Assembly: GCF_030817595.1 (NCBI RefSeq) | Contig: NZ_JAUSZN010000001.1 | Location: forward strand, 4,533,501-4,597,500 | Source of the DNA: Neobacillus niacini | GTDB lineage: Bacteria > Bacillota > Bacilli > Bacillales > Cytobacillaceae | Direction: 5' to 3' | DNA: 64,000 nt | Shown: one piece after another, positions 24,171 through 32,661 of the stretch | How the letters are laid out: each line of letters opens with the position of its first letter | How positions within the stretch are numbered: position 1 is the stretch's first letter | The notes under the pieces: generated by a model | Told to the model about the DNA's origin: nothing | Database searches by the model: none | Seen by the model: the letters and a program-made list of their open reading frames with translations, nothing else | Position numbers and translations under genes: made by a program

Positions 24171-25268
24171 ATGAATACCGAAAAAATAAGTGGACTGCAA
24201 CTTTTTTATTTAATGGCTGGTTATGTATTAGGGACAGCAATTATTTTAGGGTTAGGCTTAAATTCCAAGCAGGATGCATGGATTTTTATATTAATTGGTA
24301 TGTCAGGCAGCTTAATCTTAATGGCTGTTTTTACCCAATTAGCGGCCTATTATCCAGGCGATTCACTGGTTGAAATGCTGCCTAAGATTATCGGGAAGTT
24401 TCTTTCCTATCCGGTCATTTTGCTTTATATTTTACATTTTACTTATTCTGCTGCTAGAGCAAGCAGGGAATTAGGCGATCTTATTGTAACAACGATTCTA
24501 TCTGAAACTCCGATTTTTGTTGTCATTGCAAGTTTTATGGTGCTGATGATTTATTGCCTGCGGGGTGGAGTGGAAACGTTTGCCCGAATGGCGGAAATCG
24601 TTTTTCCCATTTATATTTTTTCTCTTATTCTTATTTGGATTCTACTCTTTAGCGTAGATCAATTTGATATTAAAAATCTCACTCCTATATTAGGAAATGG
24701 AATAATGCCAGTGTTGAAAGAAGCTATTCCTATTGCGATTAATTTTCCATTTGGAGAAACCATTGTGATTATGATGTTATTTCCTTATCTAGGAAATAGC
24801 AAGCATACAAGAAGGATAGGGATGTCAATCATTTTGGTAGGCGGTCTTCTGTTAACTATTAACTCGATTATGATGATATCCGTTTTAGGACCGGAAATTT
24901 ACAGCAGGGATATTTTTTCCCTTCTATCCGCTACGCAAATGGTATCGGTTGCAGATTTTCTCGAGCGTTTTGACGCACTTGTCATTCTAATGATGGTAGC
25001 GGGAGTGTTTTTTAAGGTAGGGGCGTTTACTTTTGCGGCGGCTGTTGGAATTTCTCAATTACTGAGGTTAAAACAGACTCGGTCGGTCTGCCTTGGACTT
25101 GGTTCCATCATTCCCCCGTTATCACTAGTAACCGCATCCAGTTTCGTTGAACATATCGAAATTGGATTTAAATATTATGTTACCTATGTACATACCCTTT
25201 TACAAATTATCCTGCCAATCCTATTCCTGTGCATTGCTTTTATCCGAAAAAAATGGGGTCAACGATAG
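24171..25268 (+). CDS. Germinant receptor B subunit (GerAB/GerKB family permease)
   Basis: 365 residues, ten hydrophobic segments, spore germination/APC-type permease family. It sits in the spore inner membrane and carries the germinant-binding pocket in characterised receptors. N terminus KISGLQLFYLMAGYVLGTA is typical. Ribosome site GAAGGTGAATAGGG. First gene of a B-A-C-D order. The ligand cannot be told from sequence. Confidence 0.9.
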   Translation: MNTEKISGLQLFYLMAGYVLGTAIILGLGLNSKQDAWIFILIGMSGSLILMAVFTQLAAYYPGDSLVEMLPKIIGKFLSYPVILLYILHFTYSAARASRELGDLIVTTILSETPIFVVIASFMVLMIYCLRGGVETFARMAEIVFPIYIFSLILIWILLFSVDQFDIKNLTPILGNGIMPVLKEAIPIAINFPFGETIVIMMLFPYLGNSKHTRRIGMSIILVGGLLLTINSIMMISVLGPEIYSRDIFSLLSATQMVSVADFLERFDALVILMMVAGVFFKVGAFTFAAAVGISQLLRLKQTRSVCLGLGSIIPPLSLVTASSFVEHIEIGFKYYVTYVHTLLQIILPILFLCIAFIRKKWGQR

Positions 25269-25296
25269 GTTTATTTATGATTAGGTGGTGCTGGCA

Positions 25297-26859
25297 TTGA
25301 AAATTTTTCGACAGATGAAAAGATTAAGTGCTAAAAATAAACCTTATATGAAGGAGCAGAGTGTTCAAGAGCAAGGTAACAACGAGGGGTTAACAGGTAA
25401 TCTGGAGGAAGATTTTCAGCAGATTAAACAGCTTTTTGAAGGGGCCGCAGATTTTGCTTATCGGGAGATTGAGATCAACGCTGCTTACTCGGCGCTCATC
25501 TTGTACTTAAATGGTTTAGTTAATGTAGAAAGAATGGAATTACATGTTATTCATCCATTAGTAAAGGCTAACGAGAAATTACCGAGGCGTGCGGAAATAA
25601 CCATAGATGATATGAAAGGGATTCTTAGTTCAGCCCAAGTAAAGCATGGGACAACCTTCCAAGAAGTGATTGATCAAATTTTAGCAGGCGGAACAATTTT
25701 ACTCATGAATGGCTCGAAAAGTGCACTTTTTATTAGCGAGCAGTCGTGGGAGCAGCGCTCGGTTGAAGAACCAGTGTCTGAAGCGGTCGTTTTAGGTCCA
25801 AGAGAAGGTTTTACCGAAAATATCCGAACGAATGGAAGTATGATTCGAAGACGGTTAAAAACAACGAAACTCAAGTTTGAATATATGAAGCTCGGAAGCC
25901 TTTCACAAACGGAAGTGATGATTACCTATCTTGAGGATATTGCCCAGCATTCGATTGTAGAGGAAGTTCGGAGCCGATTAAATCGAATTGAGATTGACGC
26001 CATTGAGGATAGCGGCTACATTGTCGAATTTATCGAGGATCAGCCGTTCTCTTTGTTTCCCCAGGTGCTGCAGACGGAACGGCCGGATCGAGTGGTTGGT
26101 AATCTTCTCGAAGGGAAAGTCGGGATTTTGGTGGCCAACAGCCCATTTGCCCTTATTGTTCCGGTCACTTTTTTTGAAATGATGAATTCACCTGAGGACT
26201 ATTATGGAAGGTTTATCATAACTTCGTTTATTCGATTTATCCGCTATTTATTTTTAGCTGTGGCTTTATTGTTTCCTTCCATTTATATTGCGGTGACCAC
26301 CTTCCATCATGAATTACTGCCAACCAATCTGATATTTAGTGTCGCGGCTTCAAGGGAAAAAGTGCCGTTTCCAGCGGTGGTTGAAGCATTGTTAATGGAA
26401 ATAACCTTTGAGGCATTGCGTGAAGCGGGGCTGAGGTTGCCGAGACCAATCGGGTCAACGGTCAGTATTGTCGGTGCATTGGTGGTAGGGCAGGCAGCGG
26501 TTGAGGCTGGAATTGTTTCTGCTCCATTGGTCATTGTGGTCGCAACGACAGGGATTGCGTCGTTTATGTTTCCGAGTTACCCCCTAACAGGAGCGATTCG
26601 CCTCCTTCGCTTTTTTATGATTTTCTTAGCGGCGACGCTGGGTTTTTATGGCATTCTGCTTGGAATTTTCTTTATATCGGTTCATCTCGTCAAACTTCGG
26701 TCGTTTGGTGTTCCCTATATGGCTCCAATCGCTCCCTTTCATTTTAATAATCTTAAAGATATATTTATTCGGGCTCCATGGTGGAAAATAAATGAACGCC
26801 CACATGAAACAGGAAAAAGGAATTTGAAACGGTTAAGCTCCCGGAAACCTAAATATTAA
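25297..26859 (+). CDS. Germinant receptor A subunit (GerAA family)
   Basis: 520 residues from TTG 25297, chosen because AGGTGGTG ends 6 nt upstream; GTG 25285/25288 lie in that site. The soluble N-terminal part is about 1-290. Five or so membrane helices follow, with PFPAVVEALLMEITFEALREAGLRLPRPIGSTVSIVGALVVGQAAVEAG, the most conserved block of the family, cut short here only in quotation. It is in the spore inner membrane with the B and C subunits. Confidence 0.9.
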   Translation: MKIFRQMKRLSAKNKPYMKEQSVQEQGNNEGLTGNLEEDFQQIKQLFEGAADFAYREIEINAAYSALILYLNGLVNVERMELHVIHPLVKANEKLPRRAEITIDDMKGILSSAQVKHGTTFQEVIDQILAGGTILLMNGSKSALFISEQSWEQRSVEEPVSEAVVLGPREGFTENIRTNGSMIRRRLKTTKLKFEYMKLGSLSQTEVMITYLEDIAQHSIVEEVRSRLNRIEIDAIEDSGYIVEFIEDQPFSLFPQVLQTERPDRVVGNLLEGKVGILVANSPFALIVPVTFFEMMNSPEDYYGRFIITSFIRFIRYLFLAVALLFPSIYIAVTTFHHELLPTNLIFSVAASREKVPFPAVVEALLMEITFEALREAGLRLPRPIGSTVSIVGALVVGQAAVEAGIVSAPLVIVVATTGIASFMFPSYPLTGAIRLLRFFMIFLAATLGFYGILLGIFFISVHLVKLRSFGVPYMAPIAPFHFNNLKDIFIRAPWWKINERPHETGKRNLKRLSSRKPKY

Positions 26860-26888
26860 TCGTTTTTTAACTGGACAGGATGGTCTTA

Positions 26889-28037
26889 ATGAAAGTGATG
26901 AGAATGCTTTTAATTTGGGGAATAACACTGATTTTGCTGGCGGGTTGTTGGAACCGGGTTGAAATTAACGATATTGCTATTGTGACAGCCATTGGTCTTG
27001 ACCTTGTCGAGGAGGATCAACTCCGCTTAACACTTCAAGTGGCCGTTCCCTCAAAGTTAGTAACGGGAGGTACAGGCGAAAGCGGCGGGAAAAGCACCAT
27101 TGTCATTTCAGAAACGGGTGCATCGGTATCGGAGGCATACCGAAATATTCAAGGAAAGTTGTCAAGACGAATCTTTTTTTCCCAAAGCCGTGTCCTTTTG
27201 ATTGGTGAGGATTTAGCTAAAAAGGGAGTTTTTCATATTGTCGACTTCCATACAAGGTACGCTGAGCCTCGAATTAATAGCTTTATTATGTTCACAAAGG
27301 GTAAAGCCTCTAAAATCATCAATAGTATGCCAAAATTTGAAGGTGTTTCGGCAGAGGAAATGAGAGAGCTCGCCAAAATGAGTGTAGGGTTTAAAATTTA
27401 TGTCAGGGATTTTCTGAATATGCTTCTGACAGAGGGGATAGAACCATTTGCTTCACAGTTTACCTTAAAGCCCTTAGAAGTGAATACAAAGAATAAATCA
27501 GGTGAAGCGCAGGCTGTAAATGGAATCGCTGTGTTTAAAGGGGACAAGCTAGTAGGCTGGATGGATGAGGTTGAAACGCGAGGCCTGTTATGGCTTCGTA
27601 ATGAAATCAAAACGGGTGTTATTACGGTCAATATCCCTGAGGAAAAAGGCGGGGGAAACATTAGTATGGAAATCGTAAGAGGAGAAACGAATATTGTTCC
27701 CATACTCAAACGAGGGGAATTAAAACTGGACGTGGATGTGGTTACAGAATTGAGCGTAATCGAAAATGACTCGAAGTTAAACCTCTTTGATACAAAGGTA
27801 ATCGAGGAGATTCAAACATATGCTGAGGAGAAAATCAGCAAAAGGATTGAAATGATTGTAGAAAAGGCGCAAAAAGAGTATGAGTCAGACATTTTTGGCT
27901 TTGGTCAATCGGTCTACAAGAAATATCCGAAGGAATGGAATACTCATTATAAAGAGAACTGGGAGAACGAATTTGCCCAAACAAAGGTTGCCATCCATTC
28001 TAAAGCCTTTGTAAGAAGAATTGGTTTAATTAAATGA
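26889..28037 (+). CDS. Germinant receptor C subunit (Ger(x)C lipoprotein)
   Basis: 382 residues. A signal peptide ends in LLAGC, so the protein is diacylglycerol-modified and anchored at the inner spore membrane. GCWNRVEINDIAIVTAIGLD after the lipobox is the family signature. ATG 26889 is chosen because AGGATGG lies 5-6 nt upstream; 26880 would overlap it. It is followed 16 nt later by a small D gene. Confidence 0.9.
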   Translation: MKVMRMLLIWGITLILLAGCWNRVEINDIAIVTAIGLDLVEEDQLRLTLQVAVPSKLVTGGTGESGGKSTIVISETGASVSEAYRNIQGKLSRRIFFSQSRVLLIGEDLAKKGVFHIVDFHTRYAEPRINSFIMFTKGKASKIINSMPKFEGVSAEEMRELAKMSVGFKIYVRDFLNMLLTEGIEPFASQFTLKPLEVNTKNKSGEAQAVNGIAVFKGDKLVGWMDEVETRGLLWLRNEIKTGVITVNIPEEKGGGNISMEIVRGETNIVPILKRGELKLDVDVVTELSVIENDSKLNLFDTKVIEEIQTYAEEKISKRIEMIVEKAQKEYESDIFGFGQSVYKKYPKEWNTHYKENWENEFAQTKVAIHSKAFVRRIGLIK

Positions 28038-28053
28038 CAAAGAGGAATGAAAA

Positions 28054-28218
28054 ATGCTCAAGTTTTTAATGATAATTCTCATCTTTGCAGTAATTTTTGC
28101 ATGGGAAATTCCACAGTTAGTACGAAAAGGGGAAATGAAGGAATTAGTGGTGTTTTCATTTCTTGCTTTAATCGGATTGGCATTAAGTATTTTGATGGTG
28201 GTACGGTCGTTTATTTAG
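28054..28218 (+). CDS. Germinant receptor D-type small membrane protein
   Basis: 54 residues starting MLKFLMIILIF, with AGAGGAATG before the ATG. Two membrane helices (about 2-17 and 31-50) flank a short polar linker (QLVRKGEMKE). Small two-helix proteins next to gerA-type operons are known as D genes and modulate germination rate in B. megaterium and B. subtilis. Assignment rests on size, topology and position, 16 nt after the C gene and before the shared terminator. Confidence 0.8.
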   Translation: MLKFLMIILIFAVIFAWEIPQLVRKGEMKELVVFSFLALIGLALSILMVVRSFI

Positions 28219-28234
28219 GTGATGTTTTATCAAT

Positions 28235-28270
28235 TAACCCCCTGCTGGTCGACGGACTGGTAGGGGTTTT
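28235..28270 (+). terminator. Terminator of the ger operon
   Basis: AACCCC...GGGGTTTTT hairpin, near-identical over about 40 bp to the atpC terminator at 24043. Confidence 0.9.
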
Positions 28271-28290
28271 TACTTTTTCTGGTATTTGTT

Positions 28291-28345
28291 TTGATTAAGT
28301 TCGATTAATGACATATAACGTATTATGATGTTATATTTAATATAA
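28291..28345 (+). promoter_or_regulatory. SigA-type promoter and downstream palindrome of the HAD gene
   Basis: TTGATT (28291-28296), 17 bp, TATAAC (28314-28319). TATGATGTTATAT at 28323-28335 resembles the operator half in front of frlB (TATGATGTCATAT). TTATATT-T-AATATAA (28331-28345) is a perfect palindrome. Confidence 0.6.
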
Positions 28346-28370
28346 TTGGAAAAAGTAGGAGGGATATAAG

Positions 28371-29012
28371 GTGAAGTTAGTAATTTTTGATATGGATGGA
28401 TTGTTGTTTGATACGGAATGGCCGTCGTTTCAAGCATTAAAGGAAGCGGTTGAAAGACGAGGTTTTACGTTTACGATTGAGAACTATAAACAGTTAATCG
28501 GGTTGGCGCATGGTAAGTCAATGGAAGTAATGCAGCAAATGTATGGCGGTAAACTTCCGTATGAAGAAATCATTATCGATTATCGGAAGCGGTTTAAGGA
28601 GATTTTAGCGAACGATGGCGTTGGTATAAAGCGGGGAGCCATAAAACTACTAGATGCGCTTGATCAGCGGGGAATGAAAAAATGCATTGCTTCCTCCAGT
28701 GCACGGGAAACGATTGCTTCATACTTGAAGCTGACAGGCCTTGAGGATCGCTTTGATTTTTATATTAGTGGGAATGAAGTGAAAAAGGGTAAGCCTCATC
28801 CGGATATCTTTTTAGAGGCGTGTAAAATCGCTGGGGAACCGGTGGAGTCTGCTTTAGTGTTAGAGGACTCATTGAATGGGTTGAAGGCAGCTTGCGCGGC
28901 AGAAATTCGTTGTATATTGGTACCTGATCTAATTGAGCCTACGGAGGAAATGAAGGAAAAGGCATATAAAATTATCGAAGATTTAGAAAAAGTGATAGAG
29001 GTATTGGAGTAG
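28371..29012 (+). CDS. HAD-superfamily phosphatase, beta-phosphoglucomutase-like
   Basis: 213 residues. Nucleophile motif DMDGLLFDTE, motif II ASSSARET, motif III Lys in KKGKPHPDIF and motif IV LVLEDSLNG are all present, with a helical cap between residues about 15 and 85. It is probably a sugar-phosphate or nucleotide phosphatase; substrate unknown. GTG start with AGGAGGG. It has its own promoter and terminator but shares operator-like bases with frlB, so it may be part of the fructosamine response. Confidence 0.85.
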   Translation: MKLVIFDMDGLLFDTEWPSFQALKEAVERRGFTFTIENYKQLIGLAHGKSMEVMQQMYGGKLPYEEIIIDYRKRFKEILANDGVGIKRGAIKLLDALDQRGMKKCIASSSARETIASYLKLTGLEDRFDFYISGNEVKKGKPHPDIFLEACKIAGEPVESALVLEDSLNGLKAACAAEIRCILVPDLIEPTEEMKEKAYKIIEDLEKVIEVLE

Positions 29013-29013
29013 C

Positions 29014-29038
29014 CCCTTATTAAAATAAGGGTTTTTTT
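29014..29038 (+). terminator. Intrinsic terminator after the HAD gene
   Basis: CCCTTATT/AATAAGGG then seven T. Confidence 0.9.
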
Positions 29039-29093
29039 GTGGTTTTGTCAGACTTTGTCGGAAAAAAGTAATTAACAGAATCTTTAAAAGTGT

Positions 29094-29146
29094 TTGACTT
29101 GCGGGACAAGTCAGTTTATACTCTAATTAAGACATCATATGATGTC
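29094..29146 (+). promoter_or_regulatory. frl promoter with FrlR-type operator
   Basis: TTGACT (29094-29099), 17 bp, TATACT (29117-29122). Downstream, GACATCATATGATGTC (29131-29146) is a perfect 16-bp palindrome placed to block transcription. TGACTT/AAGTCA also brackets the promoter spacer. The GntR/UTRA protein at 34458 is the obvious candidate to bind. Confidence 0.8.
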
Positions 29147-29170
29147 ATATAACATTAGGGGGTAAAGTAA

Positions 29171-30145
29171 ATGAAAACTGAACATGTTAACCAAATTGCT
29201 GCTGCTATCAATGCAGTTAAAGCAACAGAAGTGAAGAATGTTTATTTTGTAGCTTGTGGAGGTTCGATGGCATCCCTTGCTACTGGGGATTATTTCTTAA
29301 ACAGAGAAATTGAGATTCCAAGCAGAGTTTATACTTCTAATGAATTTGTTCATGTGAACCCACCAGGACTTGGTGAAGGAAGCGTTGTTATCCTTCGTTC
29401 ACATTCAGGAACTACACCAGAAACAGTTGCTGCTGCTAAATTTGCAAGAGAAAAAGGAGCAGTTACGATTGCGATTTCCATGGAGGTTGATTCTCCACTT
29501 TGTCAAGAAGCCGAGTATACAGTTCATTACAACTATAAGGATGGCTCAGATGCGATTGACGGAGAAACTGGTGTATATTACAGCTTAATTTTCGGTATTT
29601 TGAATGCGGTTTCACCAAATGAAAAATACGAAAGAGTATTAAAACAATTAAATAATTTAGAAACTCTTTTTGAATCAAACAGAAAATTAAGTTATGACCG
29701 TGCATTCCAATTTGGAAGCGAATACAAGCGCGATAAACTGATTTATACAATGGGTAGCGGTGCTTACTATCACCAGGCATATTCGTTTACAAGCTGCTTG
29801 TTAATGGAAATGTTATGGATCCACTCTAATGCGATTCATACTGGCGAATACTTCCACGGACCATTTGAAGCAACTGACTTTGATGTTCCATTCCTAATTA
29901 TCAAAGGAGAAGGCGCTACTCGTCCATTAGATGAAAGAGCGATTAACTTTGCACAAAAATTCAGTAAAAAAGTTGAGGTTGTCGATGTAGCGGAATTGGA
30001 TTACACAGGTATTGATGAAGATCTTAAAGAATACTTCGGTCCAGCTCTTGCAGGTGTTGTATTACGTCAATATGCAGATGGATTGGCAGAGCATACAGGT
30101 CATCCGCTTTCAGTAAGACGCTATATGTGGAAAATGGAATATTAA
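29171..30145 (+). CDS. frlB: Fructosamine 6-phosphate deglycase
   Basis: SIS-fold enzyme that splits fructosamine 6-phosphate into glucose 6-phosphate and the amine or amino acid. 324 residues. The two SIS domains show CGGSMASL and LRSHSGTTPETV, and YTMGSGAYYHQAYSF starts the second. The C-terminal AEHTGHPLSVRRYMWKMEY closely follows B. subtilis FrlB. GGGGGTAAAG precedes the ATG. It is first gene of the frl operon. Confidence 0.92.
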   Translation: MKTEHVNQIAAAINAVKATEVKNVYFVACGGSMASLATGDYFLNREIEIPSRVYTSNEFVHVNPPGLGEGSVVILRSHSGTTPETVAAAKFAREKGAVTIAISMEVDSPLCQEAEYTVHYNYKDGSDAIDGETGVYYSLIFGILNAVSPNEKYERVLKQLNNLETLFESNRKLSYDRAFQFGSEYKRDKLIYTMGSGAYYHQAYSFTSCLLMEMLWIHSNAIHTGEYFHGPFEATDFDVPFLIIKGEGATRPLDERAINFAQKFSKKVEVVDVAELDYTGIDEDLKEYFGPALAGVVLRQYADGLAEHTGHPLSVRRYMWKMEY

Positions 30146-30356
30146 TCTACCAACATTAGTCACTTAACAACTCGGGTTCAACATGATAGATTATAAGAAA
30201 GATTTTCTAATATACTTACGGGACACGTTTTACAAGTGGACAAGGTTCAGTTGAAGGTTAATCTAATCTACGTTGTTGACTAGGACACTTAATTGAACTC
30301 ACTCCATTTCATTATTTTAAAATTTATAATCAGAATATTTTAAAGGGAGTGAAAAA
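30146..30356 (+). other. frlB-frlO gap without a gene
   Basis: 211 bp. No convincing promoter, open frame or terminator. Loosely complementary GTCACTTAACAAC and GTTGTTGACTAGGACAC segments could fold. It may be a leader or processing region between the enzyme and transporter genes. Confidence 0.35.
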
Positions 30357-31634
30357 ATGAAAAGATTTTTAGCCATTTTCATGACAGTTCTTTTATTAGC
30401 GTTAACAGCTTGTTCCTCCTCAGCAGGAAACGAAGAAAAAAAATCTTCTGATAAAGATGTAGTAGAAATCAATTTCTTCCATAGATGGCCGAATGAACCA
30501 CGGAAATCTTTCTATGATCAGAAAATTAAAGAATTTGAAGAGGCTAATCCAGGGGTTAAAATTAATGTCAATTCTGTTTTAAACGACTCTTACAAAGAGA
30601 AAATTAGAGTACTCGTTTCTAACGACGATCTTCCAGATATTTTCTCATCTTGGTCTGACTCATTTGCTGAAAACCTTGTATCATCTGGTCGTATTATGGA
30701 GCTAGATAATATTTTAGCAGAGGATTCTGAGTGGGCAGGAAAGGTAATTGAGTCTCAATTTGCAGGTTTTACATTTGATGAAAAGAAGTATGGAGTACCA
30801 TTTACGGTTGACGGAAAGGCATTCTTCTATAATAAGGAAGCCTTTAAGAAAAATAATCTTGAAGTTCCTAAAACCTATAAAGAATTTATCGCAGTTCTAG
30901 ATAAGTTACAGGATGCTGGCTATGAAACGCCGTTAGTAGAAGGTTTAACCAATGCATGGGCGATTTCGCATTACATGGGAACTATTTTCCAAAGGGTTGT
31001 TGATCCTGCTGTAACAGCAAAAGATTATAACGTCGAAACAGGTGAGTTTACAGATCCAGGTTATATTAAAGGATTAGAAATCTTCAAGGAACTTACTGAT
31101 TACATGGGAGATCTATCAACTGCAATTGACCACGAGGCTGCAAGAAATATGTTCGCTAGTGGTGAAGCACCAATTGTTTACATGCAGTTTGCTGAAGTTA
31201 AAATGGTAGAAGATCAAGGTATGAAAGACTTCGGTTTCTTTGACTTCCCTGAAATTGAGGGCGGTAAAGGTGATTCTAAGGCACTTACTGGTGCACCTGA
31301 AGGATGGATGTTAAGTAAAAATGCACCAAAAGAAGCAGTTGATTTCTTGAAGTTCTTAACATCTGAAGAAACAGCTTACGATTTCACAAAAACAGATGGA
31401 CAATTGAATGCCGTACAGGGTGCTGTTGATGAAGGCAATACTTCTCCTGCCAGATTAGAAGCGTATGAGCTCGTAACAAATGCTTCTGCAACTACACCAT
31501 GGTTTGATAATGCTGTTAATATCAATATTGCCGATATCTTCATGAGAGGCGGACAGACATTAGCAAATGAGCAAACGACTCCTGGAGACATTATGAAGGA
31601 AGTTCAAGCTGAAGCAAAACGTTTGAAAAAGTAG
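30357..31634 (+). CDS. frlO: ABC transporter sugar/fructosamine-binding lipoprotein
   Basis: 425 residues, family 1 extracellular solute-binding protein. Signal peptide with lipobox LTAC (Cys19), then the mature EINFFHRWPNEPRK and a periplasmic-binding-protein fold. By position it binds fructosamines for FrlN-FrlM. AAAGGGAGTGAAAA precedes the ATG. A strong stem-loop without a long T tract separates it from frlN. Confidence 0.9.
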   Translation: MKRFLAIFMTVLLLALTACSSSAGNEEKKSSDKDVVEINFFHRWPNEPRKSFYDQKIKEFEEANPGVKINVNSVLNDSYKEKIRVLVSNDDLPDIFSSWSDSFAENLVSSGRIMELDNILAEDSEWAGKVIESQFAGFTFDEKKYGVPFTVDGKAFFYNKEAFKKNNLEVPKTYKEFIAVLDKLQDAGYETPLVEGLTNAWAISHYMGTIFQRVVDPAVTAKDYNVETGEFTDPGYIKGLEIFKELTDYMGDLSTAIDHEAARNMFASGEAPIVYMQFAEVKMVEDQGMKDFGFFDFPEIEGGKGDSKALTGAPEGWMLSKNAPKEAVDFLKFLTSEETAYDFTKTDGQLNAVQGAVDEGNTSPARLEAYELVTNASATTPWFDNAVNINIADIFMRGGQTLANEQTTPGDIMKEVQAEAKRLKK

Positions 31635-31646
31635 AATGAATTCCCC

Positions 31647-31688
31647 TTCCCCAAGGTTCGAGGACAGTGTTCCCAGAATCTTGGGGAA
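31647..31688 (+). other. Stem-loop between frlO and frlN
   Basis: TTCCCCAAG and CTTGGGGAA pair around 24 nt and are followed only by AAAATC. It is likely a 3-prime stabiliser that raises binding-protein mRNA above permease mRNA. Confidence 0.7.
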
Positions 31689-31727
31689 AATCTAACAAAC
31701 GAGTCAAAAATATTAGGGGTGGGGTCA

Positions 31728-32612
31728 ATGCAAAGAAGGAAATTTAATATTATCCCTGTACTATTCTTATTGCCGAGCATCGCCTTGCTGCTCGTATTTG
31801 TCTATATTCCGCTTATACAAAACTTTTACAATAGCTTCTTTGATTTTTCTGTATTCTCTCAAACCAAAACTTTTGTTGGTTTGGAAAATTTTAAAAACCT
31901 ATTAGCCGATAAGGTAGTAAGTGTTGCACTTCTCAATAACGTTAAGTACGCAATCATTTCTGTGATCTTACAGGTCGGAATTGCTTTAGTGTTAGCTTAT
32001 ATTTTGGAAGATAAATTATTTCACAGAGTAGCCCCTTTCCTTAGGGTCGTTTACTTCATGCCAGTTATGATTTCCATTTCTGTTGTTGCTTTACTATTTG
32101 GGTTTGTTTACAACCCGCAAATGGGACTTTTAAACAGTTTCCTTGAATTAATTGGTTTGGAAAACCTGAAAGAGGTATGGCTAGGCAATCCTGAGACAGC
32201 CATTTATTCCGTCATTGCAATGTCACAATGGCATAGTATTGGGTTTGTTACCCTTTTGTTTATCGTTGCGATTCAGAAAATTCCGAAAGAGCTTTACGAA
32301 GCTGCTGATATAGATGGAGCTGGAAAAATAAGAAAGTTTTTTAGCATTACAGTACCACAAGTAAGAGAAGCTATATTTGTAAACACGTTAATTACGATCA
32401 CTGGATCTATGCTCGTTTTTAACGAACCTTATATTTTGACGAATGGCGGACCAGGCTTTAGTTCAACGGTTATGTCTGTACATATGTATCAGACTGGATT
32501 TGTGAAAGATAACATGGGCTATGCTTCCACACTGGCGATTATTATCTTTCTTTTGACAGCGGTGCTGGCGCTAATACAAATTAAATTGTCTCGGACGGGA
32601 AAGGATGATTAA
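31728..32612 (+). CDS. frlN: ABC transporter permease, fructosamine uptake
   Basis: 294 residues, MalF-type inner-membrane permease with six helices. The EAA loop reads YEAADIDGAGKIRKFFSITVPQ. ATG 31728 follows AGGGGTGGGG; GTG 31719 lies inside that site. It overlaps or abuts frlM. Confidence 0.9.
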   Translation: MQRRKFNIIPVLFLLPSIALLLVFVYIPLIQNFYNSFFDFSVFSQTKTFVGLENFKNLLADKVVSVALLNNVKYAIISVILQVGIALVLAYILEDKLFHRVAPFLRVVYFMPVMISISVVALLFGFVYNPQMGLLNSFLELIGLENLKEVWLGNPETAIYSVIAMSQWHSIGFVTLLFIVAIQKIPKELYEAADIDGAGKIRKFFSITVPQVREAIFVNTLITITGSMLVFNEPYILTNGGPGFSSTVMSVHMYQTGFVKDNMGYASTLAIIIFLLTAVLALIQIKLSRTGKDD

Positions 32613-32613
32613 C

Positions 32614-32661
32614 ATGGAGCAGGTAATAAAACCATCTGTGGAGCAGGTAATAAAACCATCT
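32614..32661 (+). repeat. 24-bp direct duplication at the frlM start
   Basis: 32614-32637 and 32638-32661 differ only at the first base (ATG against GTG). Confidence 0.95.

Noticed and set aside
28047..28298. 83-codon frame beginning at 28047
   Set aside because: It is a different frame over the D-type gene and the operon terminator; the 28054 frame has the ribosome site and membrane topology.
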